From Paraburkholderia aromaticivorans (GTDB lineage: Bacteria > Pseudomonadota > Gammaproteobacteria > Burkholderiales > Burkholderiaceae), in the NCBI RefSeq assembly GCF_012689525.1, contig NZ_CP051514.1, positions 2,422,080 through 2,486,079 of the forward strand: a DNA stretch of 64,000 nt, read 5' to 3'. Of this stretch, positions 17,418 through 25,633 are shown piece after piece. Positions within the stretch are counted from its first letter, which is position 1, and every line of letters starts with the position of its first letter. The position numbers and the translations under genes are program-made. Under the pieces are notes generated by a model that saw nothing but the letters and a program-made list of their open reading frames with translations, made no database searches and was not told where the DNA came from.

Positions 17418-18560
17418 ATGATCGCAGTTCTGACCACCAACGGTGGGACCGTTACGCACGGTGATGGCGCGGCAACGACGCTGCTGGTTGCTACGATTCG
17501 CGGCATGCTCGTGTTCGAGCGTGCAGATACCAGTGCCCCGTGGAATCTCACGCGTAAGACGCTGGAAGATCGCCACGTGAGCGCATTGCTCTATGTTCCG
17601 AATGCCGGCCTGCTGTTCGCGGGCGCACACGGCCACGGCGGTCTCGTGATCTCGAAGGATCTGGGCGTGACGTGGGAACCGGCCAACAATGGCCTGAACA
17701 GCACGCATATCTATACGATGGCGCAGCAGGAGCGCGAGGGGAAGACCGTCCTGTTCCTGGGCACCGAGCCGTCCGCGCTCTATCGCAGCGGCGATCTGGG
17801 TGCTTCGTGGGTCGAAATCCCCGAAATGATGACGGTACCGGACCAGGACAAGTGGACGTTTCCGCCGCCCCCGCATATTGCACACGTCAAGAACATTTCG
17901 TTTCACCCGGCCGAACCGGAAACGCTCTATGTCTGTATTGAACAGGGCGCACTTCTCAAGACTACCGACGACGGCAAGACGTGGACCGAGCCGCGTTCGT
18001 ACGAATCAGAAAACGACAAGTTCTACCACGACAACCACCGCGTGCTGATTCGCCCGTCGAACCCGAAGCAGATGTTCATGTGCGGCGGCGAAGGCCTGCA
18101 TTACAGCGCAGACGCTGGCGAAACGTGGGTTCACCTGATGACGCGTCAAGACCTTATCGGCTATCCCGACGCCATGTTCATCGACCCGCGCGACGAAAAC
18201 GTTCTGTATCTCGGCGGGCCGGGCAACGCACCGCGTGATTGGGGCGCCCGTAAGTCGGCGAACGCAACTGTTCTCAAGAGCACCGATGGTGGTGTTACCT
18301 GGGGACATATGCGCAATGGTCTGCCCGAGGAAGTGATCGGCAACATCGAGGGCATGGGGCTGCACCATTGGGATGACAAGATCATGCTCATCGCCGGTAC
18401 CGCAACGGGCGAAATCTATGCGACGGAAAACGATGGCGAAAGCTGGTACCTCGTTTCCGACGATGTCCCGCCGATCTCGAAGGGCGGGCACTATCGCTGG
18501 TTCCTCGACGCCAAGGAGCGTATGAACGTCGAGGGTCGTTACGGTCGCAACGAACACTGA
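17418..18560 (+). CDS. Beta-propeller protein with BNR/Ycf48-like repeats
   Basis: A 380-residue soluble protein made of repeats with the Asp-box/BNR pattern: ISKDLGVTWEP, YRSGDLGASWVEI, KTTDDGKTWTEP, YSADAGETWVHL, KSTDGGVTWGHM and ATENDGESWYLV, about six blades. There is no signal peptide or membrane segment, so it is probably cytoplasmic, unlike secreted sialidases. It is the first gene of the right block, behind an excellent ribosome-binding site. The function is not known; a scaffold, lactonase-like or isomerase-like role in ring-fission chemistry are open possibilities. Annotation as a sialidase would be misleading. Confidence 0.75.
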   Translation: MIAVLTTNGGTVTHGDGAATTLLVATIRGMLVFERADTSAPWNLTRKTLEDRHVSALLYVPNAGLLFAGAHGHGGLVISKDLGVTWEPANNGLNSTHIYTMAQQEREGKTVLFLGTEPSALYRSGDLGASWVEIPEMMTVPDQDKWTFPPPPHIAHVKNISFHPAEPETLYVCIEQGALLKTTDDGKTWTEPRSYESENDKFYHDNHRVLIRPSNPKQMFMCGGEGLHYSADAGETWVHLMTRQDLIGYPDAMFIDPRDENVLYLGGPGNAPRDWGARKSANATVLKSTDGGVTWGHMRNGLPEEVIGNIEGMGLHHWDDKIMLIAGTATGEIYATENDGESWYLVSDDVPPISKGGHYRWFLDAKERMNVEGRYGRNEH

Positions 18561-18632
18561 CCGATTTATAAACAGAACTATTCTGCGCGCCGGGCCCTGT
18601 TCCACGGCAGCAAGTCCCACCAGGAGAATGTC

Positions 18633-19817
18633 TTGAGCCGTATTAACAGTCGCGAGGAAGCCCTTGATATCGCTCGTGGTTTGCATGATGCGATTCGTTC
18701 GCGCGTCAAAGAGACCGAAAGCGATCGCGTAGTGCCTAAAGAGACGATCGATGCACTGCGCAATTCGGGTCTCTTCAACATCATTACGCCGAAATCGTTT
18801 GGCGGTTCCGAATTGGGCTTTACGACGCTCGTCGAAGCTACGGCAGAAATCGCTTCGGCCTGTGGCTCGACAGGCTGGGTGTTCGGCGTTCTGGCCGGTC
18901 ATAGCTGGATGTTGAATCTGTTTCCTCTGCGAGCACAGCAAGATGTGCTTGGCGAAGGCCACGCGCTGACGGCGACTGTGTTCCGCTTGGGCGGCACGAT
19001 TACCGAAGTTGAAGGCGGCTACAAACTCGTGAACGGCGACGGTCGCTTCTGTTCGGGTATCGACCATGTGCAATGGGTCATCATCGGAAACGCCGTGCAG
19101 CTTCCGGACGGCACGCCTGAACCGCGCTTCTTCGTGATCCCCCGTTCCGATATCGAAATTGTCGATGACTGGCACACGGCAGGCCTGCGTGGCACCGGTA
19201 GCCGCACGATCAAGGTCGCGGAAGCGTTCATTCCGAAGCATCGTTCGGTGTCGGTCAAAGACATGATGACGGGCAACGTCGAAGGCGCTGACGCAATGCG
19301 TGCCCCGATCTACCGGATGCCGTTCCAGAACGTCACGCCGTTCTCGCTCATCGGTGCACCGCTGGGCATGGCACGCGCAGCACTCCGGTCGTTCGGCGAG
19401 GGTTTGGCACCGCGTCTCCAGGCAATGCCGGCCGATCAGATGGCAGAACAGTCGGCGACGATCGAACGCCTGGCACATGCGACGGCAGATCTCGACGCGG
19501 CCTATGCGTTGATTCTCGAAGACACGCGCCGCATCGATACGGCAGAAAGTGCAGAGTCACTGACGGCACTCGAATGGTCGCGTATTCCGCGCGATTGGGC
19601 GTATTCGGCTCAAACCGCTCGTCGCGCGGCCAACAGTGCGTTCGAAGCTGCAGGCGGCACCAGTATTTACAACGCTTCGGACCTCCAACGTATCTGGCGC
19701 GACGTCAATTCCGCCGCACAGCACTTCGCTTTCACGTGGGATTCGGCGCTGACGGCCTTTGGTCGCCATGCGCTCGGCCTCCCGCCTTCGCAGTTCGGTC
19801 CTGGTCTCAAGAAATAA
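18633..19817 (+). CDS. Flavin-dependent monooxygenase, acyl-CoA-dehydrogenase fold (HsaA/HpaH-C2-like)
   Basis: A 394-residue oxygenase component with acyl-CoA-dehydrogenase architecture: N-terminal helices with ETIDALRNSGLFNIITPKSF, the GGSELGFTTLVEATAEIASA substrate-side segment, GSTGWVFGVLAGHSWM, a beta domain with DWHTAGLRGTGSRT, and a C-terminal helical bundle with QRIWRDVNSAAQHFAFTWD. These features mark the HsaA / p-hydroxyphenylacetate hydroxylase C2 group, which uses reduced flavin from a separate reductase, here probably 11464. The start is TTG with CAGGAG upstream; the nearby ATG at 18627 leads to a stop at once. It probably hydroxylates an aromatic intermediate. Confidence 0.85.
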   Translation: MSRINSREEALDIARGLHDAIRSRVKETESDRVVPKETIDALRNSGLFNIITPKSFGGSELGFTTLVEATAEIASACGSTGWVFGVLAGHSWMLNLFPLRAQQDVLGEGHALTATVFRLGGTITEVEGGYKLVNGDGRFCSGIDHVQWVIIGNAVQLPDGTPEPRFFVIPRSDIEIVDDWHTAGLRGTGSRTIKVAEAFIPKHRSVSVKDMMTGNVEGADAMRAPIYRMPFQNVTPFSLIGAPLGMARAALRSFGEGLAPRLQAMPADQMAEQSATIERLAHATADLDAAYALILEDTRRIDTAESAESLTALEWSRIPRDWAYSAQTARRAANSAFEAAGGTSIYNASDLQRIWRDVNSAAQHFAFTWDSALTAFGRHALGLPPSQFGPGLKK

Positions 19818-19826
19818 GGATTAGCT

Positions 19827-20132
19827 ATGAACGTGGATGATATTCACTCGATCGAAGATTACTCGCCGGAAACGCTGCGTGAACTGATCGGGCGCGTGGA
19901 CAAGTCGAGTACGTTCGAACACATGATTTACCGCGAATCCGAGCTGGATGAAGTCTGGCGGCTGCTCGATAACGATATCGTGGCCGCTGCACGGCAGGGC
20001 TCGAATGCGCGGGAGGTGCAGAACCTTGTTGCCCTGCGCAAACTGATTGTCGACGCGCACGATTTCATTGGCAACGACAGCAACACCGTAGACGCGCGTG
20101 ATCGACTGCTGAAGTCCGTCGAACTCGTTTAA
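19827..20132 (+). CDS. Uncharacterised 101-residue protein
   Basis: A small, acidic, probably all-helical soluble protein (MNVDDIHSIEDYSPETLREL at the start) with no cysteines and no recognised motif. It begins 9 bp after the monooxygenase stop with AAGGA upstream and precedes the Rieske oxygenase gene, so it is clearly in the same transcript. Codon use matches its neighbours, which supports a real gene. It may be an accessory subunit of one of the flanking oxygenases; no evidence beyond position. Confidence 0.7.
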   Translation: MNVDDIHSIEDYSPETLRELIGRVDKSSTFEHMIYRESELDEVWRLLDNDIVAAARQGSNAREVQNLVALRKLIVDAHDFIGNDSNTVDARDRLLKSVELV

Positions 20133-20197
20133 GGCTAGCGGGAGAGCAAATATCTCCCACGTGTATTCACAGATAAAGAAAATCTAGGAGCAAACCC

Positions 20198-21451
20198 ATG
20201 CTTTCCCGCGAAGATAACGACGTCCTGACCCAAGTTGGTAAAGGCACGCCGACCGGCGATATGATCCGTCAATTCTGGATTCCGGCGATGCTGGCATCGG
20301 AAATCAGCGAGCCAGGCGGTAAGCCCGTGCGTCTGCGTCTGATGGGCGAGGACCTCGTGGCATTTCGCGACAGCCACGGCAAGGTTGGCCTGCTCGAAGA
20401 ACAGTGCCCGCACCGTCGTGCGTCGCTCGCACTGGGCGACAACTCGGACGGCGGTCTGCGTTGCCTCTACCACGGCTGGAAGTTCGGCGTCGATGGCCAG
20501 TGCATGGACACCCCGACGGAGCCGGAAGATTCGAAGCTGTGCTCGCGTATCAAGGCAGTGGCCTATCCGATTCGTGAAGTCGCTGGCGTGATCTGGACGT
20601 ACATGGGCGATCCGGCGAGGGTTCCGCAATTCCCCGACTTCGACTTCCTGTCGTACCCGGTAGAAAAGGTTGCTGCGTTCAAGGTACTCGAAGACTGCAA
20701 CTACGCTCAAGCCGTCGAAGGCACGATCGACTCCGCACACGCAGGAGTCCTGCACCGCGAACAACCGTGGTCGGAGCCGGCCAAGTACGAACACGAACGC
20801 GATCTGCGTCCGAAGATCGAAGTCGAATACACCCTGTACGGCCTGCGCTACGCCGGCGTCCGCAATTTCCGTGAAGAAGGCAAGTTGCACGCCCGTGTCA
20901 CGGAAGTTATCCTGCCGTTCTTCACGCTGATCCCGCCCGATGGCTTCGGCGTCCGCAAGAACCGTCGCATGGCCAATGCATTCGTTCCGCGCGATGACGA
21001 ATCGACGTGGCACATCCAGTGGTTCTTCGACGAAACGCAGCCTGTCGATATCGAATATCGTATTCAGGAAGGCGGTCACTGGGTCAATGAAAACTTCCGC
21101 AAGGGACTCAACATCGACAACTGGTACAAACAGGACCGCGAAGCCATGAAGACGTCGTCGATGTCGGGCATCAAGGGCATCCTGACGCAGGACCACGCAG
21201 TCAGCGAAACGCAGGGGCGTATTCTCGACCGCACGAAGGAACACCTCGGCACGTCGGACGTCGCGGTTGTTGCATGGCGTCGTCAGATGATCCGTTCGGC
21301 TCGTACTTACGCAGAAAGCGGCGAACTGCCGAGCGTGCTGACGAACACAATCCCGTGGAATCAGATTCACGCTTCGACGGTGATCTTCGCGAACGATCGT
21401 ACGTGGAAGGAAGAAGTGCCCCTCAATCCGGACGTCGCCCTGAAGGCCTGA
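20198..21451 (+). CDS. Rieske non-heme iron oxygenase, phthalate-dioxygenase type
   Basis: A 417-residue alpha subunit. The Rieske 2Fe-2S site is Cys70-x-His72 (CPHRR) and Cys89-x2-His92 (CLYHG). The mononuclear iron site is in EGTIDSAHAGVLH, with Asp178, His181 and His186. This spacing and the alpha-only organisation (no beta-subunit gene) are those of phthalate 4,5-dioxygenase and related demethylases, which work with a PDR-type reductase such as that at 16224. A ribosome-binding site (AGGAG) precedes the ATG. A decayed piece of a close relative lies at 3370. The likely role is to hydroxylate or dealkylate the upstream aromatic substrate. Confidence 0.9.
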   Translation: MLSREDNDVLTQVGKGTPTGDMIRQFWIPAMLASEISEPGGKPVRLRLMGEDLVAFRDSHGKVGLLEEQCPHRRASLALGDNSDGGLRCLYHGWKFGVDGQCMDTPTEPEDSKLCSRIKAVAYPIREVAGVIWTYMGDPARVPQFPDFDFLSYPVEKVAAFKVLEDCNYAQAVEGTIDSAHAGVLHREQPWSEPAKYEHERDLRPKIEVEYTLYGLRYAGVRNFREEGKLHARVTEVILPFFTLIPPDGFGVRKNRRMANAFVPRDDESTWHIQWFFDETQPVDIEYRIQEGGHWVNENFRKGLNIDNWYKQDREAMKTSSMSGIKGILTQDHAVSETQGRILDRTKEHLGTSDVAVVAWRRQMIRSARTYAESGELPSVLTNTIPWNQIHASTVIFANDRTWKEEVPLNPDVALKA

Positions 21452-21458
21452 GTTCCAC

Positions 21459-22253
21459 ATGATCGTCGATAGTCACGCGCACGTTTCGCCTTATTGGTAC
21501 GAGCCTGTCGGGACGTTGCTCGATCAAATGAATGAATATGGTGTCGATATGGCCATTCTCACTCAGATGATCGGACAGACAGATAACCGATATCAGCAAG
21601 ACTGCGTCAAGCGATATCCAGGCCGTCTATCGAGCGTGGCTTGGGTCGATGTCGAAGCCCCGGACGTTGCAATGACGATCGAAAGCTTGGCACGCGAAGG
21701 CGTGTCCGGTATTCGGCTTCGCCCCTCCTCGTGTCTTCCGGACGGCCGTCTTCCGGAAGCGTGGCGTGCAGTTCAGGAAACTGGACTGCCCGTCAGCTGT
21801 GTGGGGTCGGCCGAAGCATTCAACGCGCCGGGGTTTATCGAACTGGTTGCGAAGTTGGCAGGGACGACTGTCGTCCTCGAACACTTAGGCGGCAACAGCA
21901 CCCCCGTCACGACGGATGAGCAGTTGGCTATTCGTCGCCAGGTGTTCAAACTCGCGGCCTATCCGAATGTCATGCTAAAAGTTCCGGGGCTCGGCGAATT
22001 GATGCCTCGCGACCCGAAAACATGTCATTTGGACCGCCCCTTCGGGGACGCGACGTCGCCGCTTGTCCACGAGGCGGTAACTACATTCGGCGCAAATCGC
22101 CTGATGTGGGGTTCCGATTTCCCCGTCGTGAGTTCTCGCGAAGGCTACGGGAATGCATTGAAACTCACCCGTATTGCACTCAACGGATTACCTAATGAGG
22201 ATCTCAATGCGATCTTTGGCGCTACCGCACGTCGCGTATTTTCGAAACTCTGA
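21459..22253 (+). CDS. Amidohydrolase-2 family TIM-barrel hydrolase, first copy
   Basis: A 264-residue protein starting MIVDSHAHVSPYWYEP (DSHAH metal motif) and ending the active site with LMWGSDFPVVSS, where the Asp is the usual proton shuttle. VLEHLGGNSTPV supplies the middle histidine. Size and motifs resemble 2-pyrone-4,6-dicarboxylate lactonase (LigI) and related lactone hydrolases. The gene follows the Rieske oxygenase by 7 bp. With a second such gene at 23429, a lactone or ring-fission product hydrolysis is plausible; the exact substrate is unknown. Confidence 0.75.
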   Translation: MIVDSHAHVSPYWYEPVGTLLDQMNEYGVDMAILTQMIGQTDNRYQQDCVKRYPGRLSSVAWVDVEAPDVAMTIESLAREGVSGIRLRPSSCLPDGRLPEAWRAVQETGLPVSCVGSAEAFNAPGFIELVAKLAGTTVVLEHLGGNSTPVTTDEQLAIRRQVFKLAAYPNVMLKVPGLGELMPRDPKTCHLDRPFGDATSPLVHEAVTTFGANRLMWGSDFPVVSSREGYGNALKLTRIALNGLPNEDLNAIFGATARRVFSKL

Positions 22254-22280
22254 GATCGAAAACGAGCAGGAGACAAACAC

Positions 22281-23384
22281 ATGACGAAAAAGGTACTGGC
22301 CGCAGTCAAGACAGATGTCGAAACCACGGAAATCCGTGAATTTGATTATCCGACTGTCAGGCCTGAAACCGGAATTCTGCGCATCGAAGCCAGCGGAGTC
22401 GGCGGCAGCGATCCTGAGTTGTACCGTAAGGCCGGTCACGTTCCTGTCATTATGGGCCACGAAAACGTCGGAACCATCGAGGAAGTCGGGGAAGTCGCGG
22501 CCAAGCGTTGGGGCGTCAAGTCTGGCGACCGCGTTGCTCTCCACGAATATCTCCCGTGCTGGAACTGCGAATGGTGCATGAAGGGCGATTTCCGTCTGTG
22601 TATGGAGGTCGATTTCTTCAATGTGAAGGACCGCCTGAATACCGATCGTTTCGGTATGTCGACTGCCAACAAGGCACCGCACCTGTGGGGTGGCTACGCG
22701 CAATATATGCATATGCCGCTCAACACGGTGATGCACAAGATTCCGCAAGACATGCCGGCCACGCACGCAACGCTGGCGGTGCCGTTCGGTAACGGCGTGC
22801 AGTGGGCGTGTCTCGACGGCGGCGCAGGTCCCGGTAAGGTCGTACTCGTGTGGGGACCGGGCCAGCAGGGCTTGGGCTGCGTGCTGGCGGCAAAGGCCGC
22901 AGGCTCATATACGGTGATTCTGGCCGGCATGACACGCGATCAAAGCCGTCTCGATCTGTCGCTGCGCGTTGGCGCGGACTACGCAATCAACGTCGAAACG
23001 CAAGACCTCGAGACCGAAGTGATGCGTATCACCAAGGGTCGGGGCGTCGACGTCGTGGTTGATACGACCGGCGACCCCAAGGGCGAGATCGTCAAGCAGT
23101 CGATCGCTCTGGCGGCAAAGGGCGCCTATTTGAGCCTGAACGGCCTGGAGCAGCAGGTACCCATCGGCGAGATCAAGAAGCGCTATCTGACCGTTCGTGC
23201 ACCGCGTGGTCGTAGCTACGCAGCGGTCGAACTGGCACTGCGCTATGTTGGCTCCGGCCGCTATCCGATCGACGAAGTGTGCTCGCACACATTCGGCCTG
23301 TCGCAGGTTCACGAAGCGATTCTGGCCACCGCGGGTCGGGGGGTTCAAGGTGCGATCCACGTGTGCGTGGACCCTTGGAAGTAA
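22281..23384 (+). CDS. Zinc-type alcohol dehydrogenase family (MDR) lacking the catalytic cysteine
   Basis: A 367-residue medium-chain dehydrogenase. The structural zinc loop is intact (Cys93, Cys96, Cys99, Cys107 in CWNCEWCMKGDFRLC), as is GHENVG (His60) and the nucleotide-binding VWGPGQQGLGCVLAAKAAG. The first catalytic zinc ligand, normally Cys in G-x-C-G-S/T-D, is Gly41 in GVGGSDPELY. The protein may bind zinc differently or use a zinc-free mechanism. Probable NAD(P)-dependent oxidation of an alcohol or hydroxy acid in the pathway. Good ribosome-binding site (CAGGAG); co-transcribed with flanking amidohydrolases. Confidence 0.82.
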   Translation: MTKKVLAAVKTDVETTEIREFDYPTVRPETGILRIEASGVGGSDPELYRKAGHVPVIMGHENVGTIEEVGEVAAKRWGVKSGDRVALHEYLPCWNCEWCMKGDFRLCMEVDFFNVKDRLNTDRFGMSTANKAPHLWGGYAQYMHMPLNTVMHKIPQDMPATHATLAVPFGNGVQWACLDGGAGPGKVVLVWGPGQQGLGCVLAAKAAGSYTVILAGMTRDQSRLDLSLRVGADYAINVETQDLETEVMRITKGRGVDVVVDTTGDPKGEIVKQSIALAAKGAYLSLNGLEQQVPIGEIKKRYLTVRAPRGRSYAAVELALRYVGSGRYPIDEVCSHTFGLSQVHEAILATAGRGVQGAIHVCVDPWK

Positions 23385-23428
23385 CGCCGCACATCGTTGG
23401 CTAAACTGAATTTGATAAAGGTAACTTC

Positions 23429-24274
23429 ATGATCGACAGCCACGCACACCTGATTTCGACCGACCGTGAGAAGTATCCGCCGTCGCCGCTGAGCGGTGTT
23501 CTCGAAGAAAACGCATTCGACAACCCCGTGACGGCCGAGCGCCTGATCGACCTGCTCGACGCATTGGGTATCGATAAGGCGCTCGCGGTCCAACGTGCGC
23601 ACCTCTACGGCTTCCACAACGACTACGTCGTGGATTCGGCACAGAAATACCCGAATCGTCTGCGTTCGCTGTGTATGCTCGACGCACTGGCACCGAACGT
23701 CGAAGAAACGGTGAAATACTGGGTCGGCGAGCGCAAGTCTGTCGGCATCCGTCTGACGGAACCGAAGAAAGGTGCAGACAGCAGCTGGTTCGCATCGACG
23801 GAAGCGCGTCGTGCCTGGGCAGCAGTGACGGATCTCGGCGGCTCGGTGCGTCTGCACTTCTACCGCTGGAATCGTCTGGCAGCACTCGAAGCACTCCAGG
23901 ACGTCGTGAAGAAGTTCCCGGATACGCCGGTCATTCTCGATCACTTCTCGAATATCGTCGGCGAAGACCCGGGACCGGACTACGGTGTGGACGAAGCATT
24001 GCTGAAGTTCGTGGACAGCCCGAACGTCTTCCTGCTGTACTCCATGATCAACCTCGGCAAGTTGAAGGCGCTCGACCTGCCGTCCGCGCCGGTTGTTGAG
24101 CGCGTGGTGCGTTCGTTCGGTGCCGATCGTGTGATGTGGGGTTCCGACATCGCTCAGTCGAAGGGCGAGTACAAGGACATGGTTCAGATGGCTAAGGACT
24201 CCGTGTCCACACTGTCGGCTGAAGATCAGCAGAAGGTCCTGCATACGACAGCTGAACGCGTCTACTTTAGCTAA
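23429..24274 (+). CDS. Amidohydrolase-2 family TIM-barrel hydrolase, second copy
   Basis: A 281-residue protein starting MIDSHAHLISTDREKYPPSP, with the same overall design as the hydrolase at 21459 but low direct similarity. VILDHFSNIVGEDPGPDYG holds the middle histidine and VMWGSDIAQSKGEYKDM the catalytic Asp. It closes the first part of the right block: a strong hairpin follows 12 bp later. The likely substrate is a lactone, pyrone or beta-keto acid derived from ring opening; the sequence does not identify it. Confidence 0.75.
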   Translation: MIDSHAHLISTDREKYPPSPLSGVLEENAFDNPVTAERLIDLLDALGIDKALAVQRAHLYGFHNDYVVDSAQKYPNRLRSLCMLDALAPNVEETVKYWVGERKSVGIRLTEPKKGADSSWFASTEARRAWAAVTDLGGSVRLHFYRWNRLAALEALQDVVKKFPDTPVILDHFSNIVGEDPGPDYGVDEALLKFVDSPNVFLLYSMINLGKLKALDLPSAPVVERVVRSFGADRVMWGSDIAQSKGEYKDMVQMAKDSVSTLSAEDQQKVLHTTAERVYFS

Positions 24275-24285
24275 CGAATTTGTAG

Positions 24286-24325
24286 ACATAAACGGCGTTC
24301 TAGTTACTGAGAACGCCGTTTATGT
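24286..24325. terminator. Strong hairpin terminator inside the right block
   Basis: A perfect 16-bp inverted repeat (ACATAAACGGCGTTCT and its complement) around an 8-base loop, 12 bp after the amidohydrolase stop. It lacks a long T run but its arm ends in GTTTATGT. It probably terminates or attenuates transcription, so the genes from 24519 on may have their own promoter. Confidence 0.65.
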
Positions 24326-24390
24326 GCATTTCAGGGTTATCCCGAGTCATGTCGCGGGGGGTAACGCGATAAGATTCGAAGAATACTTAA

Positions 24391-24400
24391 TTGAATACTA
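24391..24400. promoter_or_regulatory. Candidate operator TTGAATACTA
   Basis: It resembles the TTGCATACAA motif found upstream of other cluster genes and lies between the terminator and the VanA-like gene. A second partial match (GAATACTTA) is 10 bp upstream. This fits separate control of the second transcript. Confidence 0.3.
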
Positions 24401-24436
24401 TATGAGATGCTGATCCGGTTAGGTCAAGGAGGTCGG

Positions 24437-24580
24437 ATGCGCAAACTGGCAGGTCCGTTGTGTGTCGCACCTTGTTCTCGATTTATCCGTTCTCGATTCC
24501 TTTCTCAGGAGACTGAAAATGAAGTTCCTCCGGAATTGCTGGTATATGGTTGGATGGTCGAGCGAGTTGTCGGCTACTGA
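24437..24580 (+). CDS. Possible 47-codon leader ORF
   Basis: ATG at 24437 is preceded by AAGGAGGTC, a better ribosome-binding site than that of the oxygenase itself. The frame runs 47 codons and ends 60 bp inside the VanA-like gene in another frame, so its translation could couple to or interfere with that gene. No homology recognised. It may be fortuitous. Confidence 0.3.
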   Translation: MRKLAGPLCVAPCSRFIRSRFLSQETENEVPPELLVYGWMVERVVGY

Positions 24581-25583
24581 TATCGTCCCGTTCACGCTGA
24601 TGAACGAGGCACTGGCGCTCTATCGCAAAGAAGACGGCACGCTGGTAGCACTCGAAGATCTGTGTCCGCACCGCCTGGTTCCGCTGTCGGTCGGCCGTAA
24701 GGAAGGTGATGAACTGCGCTGCATGTACCACGGCCTGAAATTCGCCGCAGATGGACGCTGCACTGAAATCCCGGGCACCGATCGTATCTCGTCGAAGGTC
24801 TGCGTTCGTAGCTACCCGATCGAAGAAAAGCATGGTGCTGCATGGGTCTGGATGGGTGACGCTGCAAAGGCCGATCCCGCACTGATTCCGCCGATCGAAG
24901 GTCCGGACAGCGCTATCTTCGCGATGAAATGCTCGAAGAAAGTATGGAAGGGCAATGCGGAAATTGTCGCTGATAACTTGCTCGACCTGTCACACGCACC
25001 TTATGTTCACGAAGCGACGTTCGGTGCCAACAACAAGGTGTCGATCAAGATTCAGAAGGAAGGCGAAGCAAAACGCGGTATCGATACGATCGAGCGTGGC
25101 GTCGTTGCTGACCGCTGGCACCTGGGCCGTCCGTCAAATCCTTACTTCGGTGAAATCCCCTCCGACGATAACGTGGTCAGCACGTTCCTCGTACCGGGCG
25201 TCTTCATCCTAAAGATCCATTCGTACGCACCGGGCGTTCAGGATCGTCTCGTCGATGGCAAGCCTGCAGAAGAGCCGATCTTTCGCCGTTGCACATGCCA
25301 GATGATCACGCCGATCAACGATACGGAATCGATGTTCTTCTACAACTTCGGTCCGGATCACGAGCATGCCGATTTGGCAGATCACGCTTTCGCGATCGCC
25401 GAAGCAGCATTCGCCGAAGACAGGGCAATCATCGAGACGCAGCAGGCAACGATCTCGAAAACGCCGGCTCGCAAGATGATTATGTTGGTGATGGATCAGC
25501 CGGTGCTGCGTTACAACGAAATCTACAACCGTCTTCGCTCGGCGGAGGAGACTGAGCAAGCCGCGGCTGCGCCCTCAGCGTAA
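24519..25583 (+). CDS. Rieske non-heme iron oxygenase, VanA-like
   Basis: A 354-residue alpha subunit beginning MKFLRNCWYMVGWSSELSAT, close to the start of vanillate O-demethylase and related oxygenases. Rieske site: Cys49-x-His51 and Cys68-x2-His71 (CPHR, CMYHG). Mononuclear site: NLLDLSHAPYVHEATF with Asp156, His159 and His164. The start at 24519 has CAGGAGA upstream. It differs from the phthalate-dioxygenase type at 20198 and probably performs a demethylation or a second hydroxylation, using the reductase at 16224. First clear gene of the second right-hand transcript. Confidence 0.88.
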   Translation: MKFLRNCWYMVGWSSELSATDIVPFTLMNEALALYRKEDGTLVALEDLCPHRLVPLSVGRKEGDELRCMYHGLKFAADGRCTEIPGTDRISSKVCVRSYPIEEKHGAAWVWMGDAAKADPALIPPIEGPDSAIFAMKCSKKVWKGNAEIVADNLLDLSHAPYVHEATFGANNKVSIKIQKEGEAKRGIDTIERGVVADRWHLGRPSNPYFGEIPSDDNVVSTFLVPGVFILKIHSYAPGVQDRLVDGKPAEEPIFRRCTCQMITPINDTESMFFYNFGPDHEHADLADHAFAIAEAAFAEDRAIIETQQATISKTPARKMIMLVMDQPVLRYNEIYNRLRSAEETEQAAAAPSA

Positions 25584-25633
25584 GTAGATCGCACGGCGCT
25601 GGTATGTTTTCTGAGACACAGGGAATGACGAAA

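Noticed and set aside
18006..19478. 490-codon minus-strand frame opposite the flavin monooxygenase
   Set aside because: It lies fully antisense to two well-supported genes and reads as low-complexity Arg/His-rich text; a shadow of codon bias. The same applies to 20135-21460 and 23345-24289.
24286..24325. Perfect inverted repeat as an operator
   Set aside because: Its position right after a stop codon and long GC-rich stem fit a terminator better.
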